Assembly (NCBI RefSeq): GCF_963675165.1
Contig: NC_087384.1
Location: forward strand, 4,023,182-4,087,181
Length of the DNA stretch: 64,000 nucleotides
Reading direction: 5' to 3'
Origin: Halichondria panicea
Lineage: Eukaryota; Porifera; Demospongiae; Suberitida; Halichondriidae
Below are positions 36,421 through 47,000 of this stretch, one piece after another. The position numbers and the translations under genes are program-made. Under the pieces are notes generated by a model. That model had not been told where the DNA came from and made no database searches. It was given only the letters and a program-made list of their open reading frames with translations. The first letter of the stretch is position 1, and every line of letters starts with the position of its first letter.

Positions 36421-37167
36421 TGGATATGATATAGCCTCGACTCCAGCCCCTTCAATAGAGCTATAATTATACCTTTCTTGTGAAATTGAGTGTATCTTTT
36501 GACTTTGAACGTGCTTTAATATAGTAGAATGTAGATCTTCCCAGAATTCTGTTTAGAACGTGTAGAACTGGCTACCCTTACACGTTTGCTTCAGCTATTT
36601 TATAATAACTAAGCAGGATCGGAAGAAAATCTCTCGTCCCCACGCCCACATACTCTCACAAGGTGCTGCGGCCGGTTAGTCGGGTATAATTATATATACA
36701 TGCATGCATGCACTAGACTTTTGTAGCAGAATTCTGCATTGTGAAGCAAATTTTAATGTTTGAGGAATCTAAAGCACTGACATGACTTGTGACAAGATAT
36801 ACCTAAATATTCCCATGCATTTGTTTCACTGTTTACAAACTTGATCCTAAATTCCTACCAAAAGTCATGTTAGTGCTTATAGATATACCCCAAAACTATA
36901 TATATACATGGATCTATATATAGATAGCTATTATTTGTATGTAGGGATCTCCAAGTGCCATGGCCAATTCAATACACTGCTTGTGGCACTATACATGCAT
37001 AATTATAATGTATAGCGATGCATGTATAACTTGAAATTATTATTTGTTACTTATGTTTGCGGTGGCGTATAGCAGACTGAGAGGGGGGCTGACTCGACGG
37101 GGCCAGAGCCCCCCCTTTTGTGCTCCATCAACTCCAACTCAGCTTGAATCACTGATCTGTCAATTTA

Positions 37168-37364
37168 TTCTGTATCAAGAGTAGATAAGAGTAATATTGT
37201 TGAACTGCTGTAGTAATCGTGGAACCTTAACATGCGTCATCACTGTCGTCACTATATATATTTTTTACTGCATTAGTACTGATTACTATTAAGTGATGAC
37301 GCAGGAGCATGCAGGCAAAATTCTTTTTAGCAGTTCAACACTCTTACTCTTATATCTACTCTTG
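37168..37364. mobile_element. MITE with about 35-base inverted ends
   Basis: The arm CAAGAGTAGATAAGAGTAA ... GTTGAACTGCT at the left pairs with AGCAGTTCAAC ... ATCTACTCTTG at the right. Confidence 0.7.
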
Positions 37365-37429
37365 ACTGCATGCATGCAAATGAATGTGCATGCATGCTGA
37401 CTGCTGAGGAAAGTGAGTGATGACCTTTA

Positions 37430-38060
37430 TTATGCCTCGGTGCGCATGTGCAAGCGAGGTACCGTATAGCGGGTATATTTCGAGGGTATAAATGTTCGCG
37501 GTTTTCACGGATTGAGCCTGTACCGCGAAAATTTATACCCACGAAAATTTATAATAGTAGGCGTGTTCAGTATTATGGATTCGAGGCTAACGGTGTGGAG
37601 GTACAGCTGTATGTTGATGTGCGCATGCGCCAAAAGGCTGGAAATCAGACCGAAAATAAAATCCGCGAAATCCTTTGTAATGGTCCATCCGCGAAAATTT
37701 ATACCCTCGAAATATACCCGCTATACGGTATACGGTAGTGTGTGTCTGTGTAGACTGCTACAGCTGCTCAAGGATGAATCAAGTGCAAGTAAGAGTTTCT
37801 ATATGCTTCTAGTCATGTTTTCTTGGATTTTAATTCGTGGGTTTGCAAAATAATGTTTCGTTCTCGAGTTATGCCTAGTTTTGCTTACTTGGAATGCCAT
37901 TGCAGCCTTTTCAGAAGAGCACGTAGCCAAACTTGTTTACCGAGTGTTACTACTCTACTTAGTAGTCAGCTCTGCACTAGAACGTTAGCTATTGGTAGCT
38001 GCAAGCGAGGTATACGGTGTCAAGGGCATATGAAAAGACGCCCTTGGTAGTGTGTTTGTA
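37430..38060 (+). repeat. Family C repeat split by a family A MITE
   Basis: It starts TTATGCCTCGGTGCGCATG and is interrupted within the GAGGTATACGGTAG block by the element at 37,462-37,728. It then continues with the conserved body up to the second GCAAGCGAGGTATACGG at about 38,002. Confidence 0.8.
37462..37728. mobile_element. Family A MITE, TA target duplication
   Basis: The ends CCGTATAGCGGGTATATTTC and AATATACCCGCTATACGG are inverse copies flanked by TA (460-461 and 729-730 of the 37 kb block). Removing it with one TA restores the family C sequence exactly, so it inserted after that repeat spread. The TA duplication suggests a Tc1/mariner-type mover. Confidence 0.88.
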
Positions 38061-38070
38061 TGTTTGTGTC

Positions 38071-38118
<48 letters not shown>

Positions 38119-38402
38119 GGAGGAGTTGAAACGAAAAAATAAATTGTGAGGAACTGCCTTATCTGACCGTAGAATTGGGTAATTATGTACTTCAACTCTT
38201 GTGGTCTAGTCTTTACTTGCATGAATTGTGTGTTTTGGGTCTAATCTGCTGGTGTGTGTGTGTGTGTGTGTGTGTCCAGCCCCTTCAAGGTATTTACTGT
38301 TGGCGTGTGGGTGGACAATTAATTTATTTACCGTATTTTATCTCATTGAACGTTAAAACAGTTATTGTGATAAAGAACAGAAAAAAGAAAAAGGAGAGGC
38401 TA

Positions 38403-38619
38403 CCGTAAACGTTGAAATTTTCGACGCATCAAAATTTCGCACTTTCTGCACTAGGCCCACAATTCTTAAATTTCGTGCGCATAAATTTTCGTCCGTTATA
38501 TTAACGTAGGTGTGGCTACCACGTACACGTACACCCACGTATATATTTAATTTCGTGCGTTGAGTCCAAGGACGAAAAAAACGAAGTTAAACACCCGTCG
38601 AAAATTTCAACGTTTACGG
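38403..38619. mobile_element. MITE, TA target duplication
   Basis: The ends CCGTAAACGTTGAAATTTTC and GAAAATTTCAACGTTTACGG are perfect inverse copies flanked by TA. It is related in layout to family A but has its own termini. Confidence 0.82.
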
Positions 38620-39108
38620 TATATACGCACCTCTCTAAAAAATTGCACCACCCTCTGTAAAAAACGGTTATCACAAAACGCACTTCTGTATAAAACATCA
38701 GCACCAACAAAAAAATGGCACCATGGCCACTTATTTTTTGCAGTAATCACCTCCCATAGGCACACGGTTGTCAGAGCTCCTCTAGTCTTAGAGGTTCTGC
38801 TTTGTCTCTTCCTCTTCCAATTCCTCCCGTATTTTTTCTTATTGTGACAAAGAACAGAAAAGGAGCTGCAAAGTAGGAATAACCACGCACAGCTAACAAA
38901 GCTTCCGCATGCGGTTAATTGTGGCGGTAGGCGGAGGTGGGGGACCCTTCTTGGCCACCATAAAAAGGAGAAAAATTCAGAAGCATAAATAATCGATAAA
39001 CATCATAAACAACGTATAGTCCCCCTCTGATGGTCCCCTATGTATGTACAATGTTAATTCAGTTTTCAAACCAAACTAATAATTATAGATATCTACAGGA
39101 CAAAACAG

Positions 39109-42100
39109 TTACTGATAGTCTAGTTCAATGTTGCCAGCGAGATTTTCAATAGGATCAAATTCAAGTGAGCTGAAGCTGCTTCTAGCTGACAAGCCTCGAT
39201 AGTGTCTTCTTAACAGGGCATTGGCTTCTTGCATCTGCTGCTGTGTTTCTTTCATCTCAAGAACATGAAGCTTTAGTTCAGTGATTTCCGACAAGCATGT
39301 AGAAGAGACACTTACAGCGCTTAAATTTTCGGACTGTTCTGGTTCAATCTGAGCCTCTATCCAGTTCCAACTGTCCTGCCATTTTGAGTATATTGAGCGA
39401 TTCTTGTTTGGGTATATTGTGGACGATGGAAGAGAGAGACTCTTTAGATAGCGTCTTGGTATAGATGCATCCACTTGAGAAAAAAACTCGATTTCTATTG
39501 CTTTCCTCTGTACAATTGCATTTAATTTTACTCTTTCAATATCTCCAACAGCTAAACCAATCAAAAGATTTGCTAGAACAATGCTCATTAAGATAGCCAG
39601 AAACAAAATAAACACAAGTACTAAACTTCCAGAGGGAAGATTTCCTGCCACATCTAATTTGACGTACATATCGTAAGGCAACTCCCCAAGCATGAAACCA
39701 AATACTGAGAGCAAAGCGTAGCCAACATTGTTAAACTCGCTAAGACTGCCAGCCAACATATAAAATGGGAAGGCAAATGCAAGCAGAAGGAAAATACTGA
39801 TACTGAGTACAAAAAACACCGTTTTTGTGACCTCCAAAAACATTTTAACAATGGTTCCTGCCAGTGAAAAGTGCTCCAATGCCAACAAAAGCGAGAACCA
39901 TGAGAAGAAACAGCCAACAGCTCCTAGTGACCAAACATGCAATGGATTAGGAAACACAAAGAAGATGAAAGTGATTGTAACGGATAGAAAATCAAACCAG
40001 GTGGATACCTGGAAGAACGCACTGAATCCACCACTTCGTTGTAGGTATACATGTACGAGCACATTAAATGCAATAACAGCAATTAAAATTATATTCACGA
40101 CCAAAGCAAGTGCTCGTAATGCCGTAGCTCCGGGGCTTAATTCAAACGGGTCATCAACTGCAGTACTAACTATCTCTGTCTCGTTCAGTGAAATAAGCTG
40201 TTGAACTGGATTAGGCACAATAATCACAAAGATTGAGAGAAGTACTGTGAGCAGTAAATGAAGGGCATACAAACTGTAACAGTATATGCTTCCATACCTC
40301 TGCCATTTAGACTTCAAGAAAGCAGAAACCACTGGATGAGTGAGAAGAGCTTGTCGCTTAAAGTGCTTCATTTTCCGCAAAGTCATCATCGTATCTTGTC
40401 CAAAGCATACCCTCTTTTTACAAGCTCGTACTAGATCATGAGATACAACTGAAGTCCTCTGAACATTCCCCTTGTACTTGATTGTGGTTTCAGTGATGTC
40501 ATCTTTATCAGATGGATGGATAGCAAAAGCAAGTCCTCGATGGCTTTTATTGTCAATCGTTTTTTGACAATAGAGGTACTTGAAGTCAAATTTCTCCCAG
40601 TAGTCAGGATGGGACTTGTCCAGATTGGCTCTTGAGTGACATCGATCCAATACTGCTTTAGCTGCTTTTGGCATTTGCTCAATAAGGCGTAAGATTGGAC
40701 AGGTACGTGAGGGGGAGCCAAAGTCTAAACACTCCTGCCAGCGGCCATGATTAATTACTGCCATGACACAGTCAAAGTGTCCACAGTCTATCAGCATGTC
40801 TAAGAAGCTTAGTGACTCTGAGTTGATGCTCAACTTGCAATTTTTATCCAGTAAGAGAGTTATCATGGAAGGAGTCAAACTCTGTGATGCAGCATGAAGA
40901 GCACTGTTTCCAATGTTGTCTGTCATAGCGATCTGACATGGGTGGGACTGGATCAATAGCCTGGCACAGTTCGTAAAGCCTTTCTTGCAAGCTATCATGA
41001 ATGCTGTTTCCCCATTAAATGCTTTGTGGAACATTGCTCCATTGTTCAACAGGAGATCAATGCATTGATAGTGTCCTCCGGTAGCAGCCGAATGTAGTGG
41101 GGTGATCCCAAAGTCGTTGGGTTCATTCAGCAGCTTGTGAATCTCAGGCACATCCAAGAGAGCTTTAAGTGCTTTGATATCACCTTTCCCAGCAGCTAGG
41201 TGTAGATAGCTGTTTCCTTCATCGTCTCGCATCTTCTTGACTTCGAACTGGAGGGCAGCAATCATTTTAGGGATAACTCCGCCTTGGCCTACATGTAGAG
41301 CATGGTGGATAGCTGAATATCCTCTGCAACAGGTATTGCTAATTAGCTCAGCAGCACAGGGCAGCTCTAAGAGGACATTGACTATAACCTTCCTGTTGCT
41401 GTTTAAAGCAAGGTGGAGAGCATTCAATCCTTTGCAATCCTTCACAAGTGGATTGGACCCATAAAAGATCAACTCTTTGGTACCAGCCAAATTAGCAGAG
41501 GTGACAGCGTTGTGTAAGGGGGTGCGCCCTCTTGCATCCCGGGCATCAATCTGGATAATTCCTTTCCCTCGTTCGACTAAGAAGGGGATCATGCAGGAGC
41601 TGTGGACAGAGAGAGCACAATGGTGGAGTGGTGTTTTGAGCTCTTGATCTGTGGACAAAATGATTTGAGGTCCAGCACGCTCGACCATCATCCTGACCAT
41701 GTCAGACCTTCCTTGAGAGCAAGCCAGATGTAGAGGGGGTATGAGATTGCCCTTGGAGTCAGTTGGGGAGGCTCCATGCTCAAGCAATACTTTCACAACT
41801 TCAGTGTTGCAGCTGTCAACGGCAGCATGTAGTGGAGTACTGTTCTCCTCGTCAAGAAATCCAAGCACTGTCTCAATAGTGTAGCCATGATTTGTGCAGC
41901 ATTGAATGATAAAATTAAGTACTCGATGAGAATTCTTGCGAGCTGCTAAATGGATTGGTGTTAGCCCGTTGTCATCAGTAGCACAAATTTTGAATAAACG
42001 ATTCTTGCTCATCATCACATTGTCCATTACCTTCTTCTGCATTAAGATAATCCCTTCAATGTTGTCATTTTCACAGATGATATGCATAGGTGTTTTACTG

Positions 42101-42672
42101 CGATGTCCAGCAACAGAAAATTCAACAGGGTGGTCCAAGATAGCCTCCAGCGCTTTGTTCTTCCCTTGTGCTGCTAAATGTAAGGGAGCATACACATCCT
42201 TATTGAGGATCGAATCACTTGCTCCGTTTGTCAATAGTAGGTGACAGGCATCTGGGAGATCCTTTTCAGTAGCAAGATGGAGAGCAGTGTTTCCTATGTT
42301 ATCCACAGCATCCAGATTAATCCCACTGTGGATCAGAAATGACATGATCAGCTGTTGGTTGTGCAGTGTTGCATGATGCAGGAGAGTGCGGCCTTCTATA
42401 TCTACCTCACTGAGTGTCATATCATGCTCTTTCAATACATTCTTCAGCTCGTTCAGCTTTCCTTCAACAACCAGAGTGATTATCGACACTGAATCCTCGT
42501 ACATATACGCCTCCAAACCAAGCGGTCTAGAACATGATCTCTTTTTGACCCACTTTGAACGGATATTGCCATTTTGTCGCGTTGCTGTGGTAACTATGGC
42601 TGCAGATTTCAAGCTAAGCAGAGTTTTCCCAGAAATTCCCTCCAATTCTATGGACACTTGCTTTGCCTGCAT
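39109..42672 (-). CDS. TRPA-type ion channel, intronless
   Basis: 1,187 residues in one exon. Residues about 85-640 are a long ankyrin-repeat array (repeated TPLHxAA-type motifs such as RTLLHHATLHN, TALHLATEKD and TPIHLAARKN). A linker follows, then six membrane segments from about 800 to 1,045, with pore-loop block FGFMLGELPYD near 995 and the TRPA hallmark LANLLIGLAVGDIERV after S6. TIYPNK then matches the TRPA tail, and a C-terminal coiled coil (SEITELKLHVLEMKETQQQM) lies at about 1,128-1,157. TRPA channels are non-selective cation channels that sense chemical, thermal or mechanical stimuli at the plasma membrane. Length fits human TRPA1 (1,119 residues). Whether it is orthologous to TRPA1 itself or a basal TRPA clade is not resolved. 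Confidence 0.93.
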   Translation of the reverse strand: MQAKQVSIELEGISGKTLLSLKSAAIVTTATRQNGNIRSKWVKKRSCSRPLGLEAYMYEDSVSIITLVVEGKLNELKNVLKEHDMTLSEVDIEGRTLLHHATLHNQQLIMSFLIHSGINLDAVDNIGNTALHLATEKDLPDACHLLLTNGASDSILNKDVYAPLHLAAQGKNKALEAILDHPVEFSVAGHRSKTPMHIICENDNIEGIILMQKKVMDNVMMSKNRLFKICATDDNGLTPIHLAARKNSHRVLNFIIQCCTNHGYTIETVLGFLDEENSTPLHAAVDSCNTEVVKVLLEHGASPTDSKGNLIPPLHLACSQGRSDMVRMMVERAGPQIILSTDQELKTPLHHCALSVHSSCMIPFLVERGKGIIQIDARDARGRTPLHNAVTSANLAGTKELIFYGSNPLVKDCKGLNALHLALNSNRKVIVNVLLELPCAAELISNTCCRGYSAIHHALHVGQGGVIPKMIAALQFEVKKMRDDEGNSYLHLAAGKGDIKALKALLDVPEIHKLLNEPNDFGITPLHSAATGGHYQCIDLLLNNGAMFHKAFNGETAFMIACKKGFTNCARLLIQSHPCQIAMTDNIGNSALHAASQSLTPSMITLLLDKNCKLSINSESLSFLDMLIDCGHFDCVMAVINHGRWQECLDFGSPSRTCPILRLIEQMPKAAKAVLDRCHSRANLDKSHPDYWEKFDFKYLYCQKTIDNKSHRGLAFAIHPSDKDDITETTIKYKGNVQRTSVVSHDLVRACKKRVCFGQDTMMTLRKMKHFKRQALLTHPVVSAFLKSKWQRYGSIYCYSLYALHLLLTVLLSIFVIIVPNPVQQLISLNETEIVSTAVDDPFELSPGATALRALALVVNIILIAVIAFNVLVHVYLQRSGGFSAFFQVSTWFDFLSVTITFIFFVFPNPLHVWSLGAVGCFFSWFSLLLALEHFSLAGTIVKMFLEVTKTVFFVLSISIFLLLAFAFPFYMLAGSLSEFNNVGYALLSVFGFMLGELPYDMYVKLDVAGNLPSGSLVLVFILFLAILMSIVLANLLIGLAVGDIERVKLNAIVQRKAIEIEFFSQVDASIPRRYLKSLSLPSSTIYPNKNRSIYSKWQDSWNWIEAQIEPEQSENLSAVSVSSTCLSEITELKLHVLEMKETQQQMQEANALLRRHYRGLSARSSFSSLEFDPIENLAGNIELDYQ

Positions 42673-44073
42673 TTCAATAGCTCATCAAGAGGTTTACTGC
42701 AATGAAAAAACAAAAATGTACAACTCTGACTATTATAGTGTATAGAAATATAAATGGTACTATAACACATACATGTAGAAGGTCATGCAGTGACAGACAT
42801 AATTACATTGCTTCTCACCAGGGCTTTTAGTTTTCTTTCAGTGGTTGGAGGGACAATGAGGGTACTTCAATCTTAATGGAAATTGTACGTCGATACTGTA
42901 TACAGAATTTGCTGAGTGTAGAGTAACGTGATATAGGCCATTGACTCAATTTACAATGGAGATATGATAGCACTAAAAGGTCAACACCACACATTGCATT
43001 GTTCTAATTAAGGTGTCACATACAATTGATGCAATTGTGATGACTATACTCACTGTATAACTTTGAGAGATAATTATGCTCTATATAGAGCCGCCATCGT
43101 GCAGGGGTTTCAATGGTTTAGTTATTGTATGATCCAAACAAATTCTCACCAGAGAAGTGGCCGGAGCAATTAAGGACACACATGCATGCATGCAAAAAAG
43201 TCAGTGTCAGCTAGGGAATACTTTTTTGCAGCTTTGTTTAAAGTGATTCGGGTATTATGTGACAAGGGCCGGGAGGGGGTATTACAAGACACTTTAATAA
43301 ATATACAGTCATTTCTTTTTCTCTTTCTACTGATTGGCTATGTCTCTTCGAAATACATAGTCATTAAAAACAGTCACTCAATCCTGCTTGTACATAATTA
43401 TACCGGTGAATTTTACTTTATAAAAATTATACAGACCATACCCACTTTTAATTTCGTATATAAAGTTGAAGTTGGTAAATTTTCCTCAACGAACTATTGT
43501 GATCGATATCTGGTATCTCTGTCAATACAAACATACAGTCTAGCCTCGATCCCAGGCCGAGTTTACCGTATAGTGGCCGAGTATATTTCGAGCGTATACA
43601 CTTTCGCGGATTGACCGTACGGATTTAATTTTCGCCGAATAGCAGCCTTTCTGCAGCATGCATGCGATATTAAATTCGTGGGTATAAATGTTTGCAGTAC
43701 ATGCTTGATCAGCGAAAACCACGAACATTTATACCCTCAAAATATACACAGTAGTCTATACGAAATAATTGTTTTATGTAAATAGATGTAGAAAGATGCC
43801 TCTCAAGGTGCATATGCAATGTCTTACACACCAGTCCTGCACCCCTAGCCTAGCCCTGAGTACTTCTTGTTCATGAAGGTGTGACCAGTCCATTCACCAT
43901 TCCCACATCCTGCACGTGTGGCATAGAAAGGGTGCCACCACCACCACCACCACCGCCATAGAAAAGCATATTAAAGTTGAAAGGTCAACCTCCTCCAGCT
44001 CAGTGCAGAGAGCTCAGTGTATAGCTGTCACTCCAGATCTGGCCCCATAGCTGTGGTAAATGGTACATGGTAT
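42673..44073. other. Spacer between the TRPA gene and ELAC1
   Basis: No exon seen. A plus-strand frame at 43,186-43,614 overlaps a degenerate family A element (about 43,565-43,750) and is not called. A trinucleotide CCA run lies at about 43,935-43,952. Confidence 0.55.
43565..43750. mobile_element. Degenerate family A MITE
   Basis: The left end TACCGTATAGTGGCC and inner AATTTATACCCTCAAAATAT-like arms match family A, but the right terminus has drifted. A half of a family E hairpin (TAGCCTCGATCCCAGGCCGA) abuts its left edge. Confidence 0.6.
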
Positions 44074-47000
44074 ATGGCTGCCTGGGATCTGACATTTCTG
44101 GGCACTGGCTCAGCCTACCCCTCCCCTCACAGAGGAGCCTCCTGCATGGTACTTAGACATGGTGAGTTGGGATAATAGATCTAATGACATTACGTCATAT
44201 ATATATTCTAGCTGTATGTATGATAGTCATTTTTAATATGCATGCTGTGTGTTCAACCATGCTGTGTGTGTATGGTGCGCAGATCTGGGATGCTGGGTGT
44301 TTGACTGTGGCGAGGGTAGCCAGATACAGTTGATGAGGAGCTCCATCAGACCAGGACGAGTCACGAAGATCTTTATCACTCATCTACACGGAGACCATGT
44401 GAGTTGTTGCTTGGACTACGGATAATAATTTGTGAACGGACATCAGTCATGCAGTGGAAATAAAACATTCCACCATAGATCCATATAGGGTCATAATTAT
44501 ACATTGTAGTACTTCTTTGGTGCACCTAATAATCATTGCTTTAATTTTACATTAAATATCCAGACAATACATTGAAAAGTTGAGATACATTCCATGCAAG
44601 CAACGTAGCTTTATAGCCAGCAAGAGTGTTGCAAGTTAGATAGCTTTGAGGATCAGCTAGTTTTAGATAGCTATTGCAACTTTTCAGTCGCACACTGCTC
44701 TTAGCTAGCTCGCATGCAGCTGTATGCTTGTTTTAATTATTCCGGACACTTTGCATGCTCTATAAAGATATGTTCGATAAATTAGAACATAAGTTATAAG
44801 GTAATTGCCAAATGTTTCTTGTGTATTGCCTATACTGGCCTTAATTTTTGGTATCTGTGGGCGTTTTTATGCCTCAGCACGTTCCCCACGTATAAAGCTA
44901 ACTGTGTGTGTCTGACTAACGGTTGCAATGCAACGAAAACTAACAGTTTCTATCTATAGGCTTTTTAGCCACGTTTTCTTGGATTACTGATTGCGGATTT
45001 GCAAACTAAGCTTTTTTCTCGAGTTATGGTTAATTTTAATTACAGTGATAGTTGTTACAGTCTCCTCAGAGTCGTTTGTAGCATCATCTGTCTGCACAAG
45101 TTTCTATTCGACTATAAGCTGATGTATGTCAGTTTCTATGTAGATTAGTAGTAGTCTACAAAAGAAACTAGGAGAAATCCGATTATATATACATGTAGTT
45201 ACCATAATGAAAATAAATGGTCAGGTGGTTCCAGCCTCCTGCATGGTCATGCATAACTTAGCTGGCCAGAGTATATGAAACTCAAAGCCTATTAAGGCGA
45301 TTCAGGTTATAGTCATGAGAGGTCCCAGAAGTGCGCAACGCAACTTTGAATTAATTAGAAGCCAATAATTTCTGTAGGGGACTAGTATATAACAGTTTAT
45401 AAAGTTGTGCCACCCCCCCTTATAGGTGTATGGCCTCCCTGGTCTATTGTGCACCCTTAGTGCCAGTCTGTCAGAAGACAGTGCTCCACTAGAGGTTTAC
45501 GGGCCCCTCGGACTGCGGCAGTTTGTGAGAGTGGCTCTGAACCTTGCTCGTTCTCAACTATGCTATCCCTATGTAGTGCATGAACTATGTCACAATGTTA
45601 ACCCTGCTGACCATGATGGCCTGGTGAGTATAGGTTTAGTATGTGCAAGCAATGATCATAATTTCGTTAATGTTCTATCAACAAAATTGTGTATATACAT
45701 ATACTAGAGCTGGCTTGTATTAAAATTGTTCACTCATTTGTACTGATTTTTGTCCTAGCCAGCTTGCTCTTTAGTGTATAGTGACTCTCAGTTACATTAA
45801 TTCTAACTTTTGTGTAAAATCATGTAAAATTATTTGGTTGATATTAATTTTGTCTACTATAATTCTTATTATAAACCCACCCCACCACTGTACAGAGTAA
45901 CTGGAATCCTGATCCCAGTGCGACTGGCCAGCCTCATCCCAAGGAGCTTCCCGGGAGGAACATTCAGAGAAACCCTGCGGGATTCTGGGAGATGTGAGTA
46001 CTGCCTTTTTCTTTGTTAAATATTCTTCACATGGCGAACGAACGCTGCCTTGTGTTTTTGTACATTGCATATGCAACTGTACCGTAGAAACTGGACTACA
46101 TGTATTAGCGCATATTCAATCATAAGCATATCACTATTTTAATGGCGGCATATTGATGTCGCTGGTTTTTTGCACTGGATTAATTGTTAAACAATTGTTT
46201 CAGATGTTATATGAAATTTTAGGATTGATTAAGCTTGCAGCTTGTACCATAGAGATGAAGAGACTATAAGCGCCTCAAAAACCGTCCACGTTTCGCTGCG
46301 GTTGAATCGAGGCCCCTACTATAACGTGTGAAAATACTTATGGCAAGGAAAAAAAGAGACAAACGGTTGTCTTACTGTTGGTGTGAGAAGCCTCCTGCTG
46401 AACTTTCACGTCTATTTGATACTTGAGGCCATAATAAGACACAGCTTATTTAGCAGTAGTGTCATTTCCAAATGATACCTACTAACAAGGCTGGCTGGCA
46501 TTGAATACCATATAGCGGGTAATTTTCGTGGGGTAAAATATTTGTTATTTTCGTGGGCAGGCTGACCTCCACGAAATTTTATCGTAGGCGTGGCTTATCT
46601 GAACGTAGGAATGCCGTGCAGCCACGAGACTAAACGAAATTTTTACTCACGAAAACTACCGTTTCTCGAGTTGAACGAATTTTTTACCCCACGAAACTTA
46701 CCCGCTATATGGTAGAAGTTTTGAAGGGCTTGGAAAGGAGAAGTATTTTTCCCATGGTTAGGAGGCGAAACACAGCTGTATCTTAGCTCAGTATTGTGCG
46801 TTTTATCTGAGCAGATTATGTTAAGCACGTGATCCGATGCCAATAATTGTACAGTAGCACTTAGACTAGCTGGGAATATAAATCTCTTTGGGTACACTGT
46901 TTTCTTGCACCTGCATGGTCCTGCTGAGGAAATGTGATTTAGATTGAGGTTGACCTAGACCCCGTTCCTGCATGGTCAATATGAATGATGTACATATTGA

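Larger units (their letters stand above)
36045..39108. other. MITE-rich spacer
   Basis: No gene seen. It contains family E, A and C elements listed separately, a TG microsatellite at about 38,073-38,117 and another at about 38,251-38,274. Confidence 0.6.

Noticed and set aside
42386-42745. 119-residue plus-strand open frame
   Set aside because: It is the reverse-strand shadow of the TRPA gene start.
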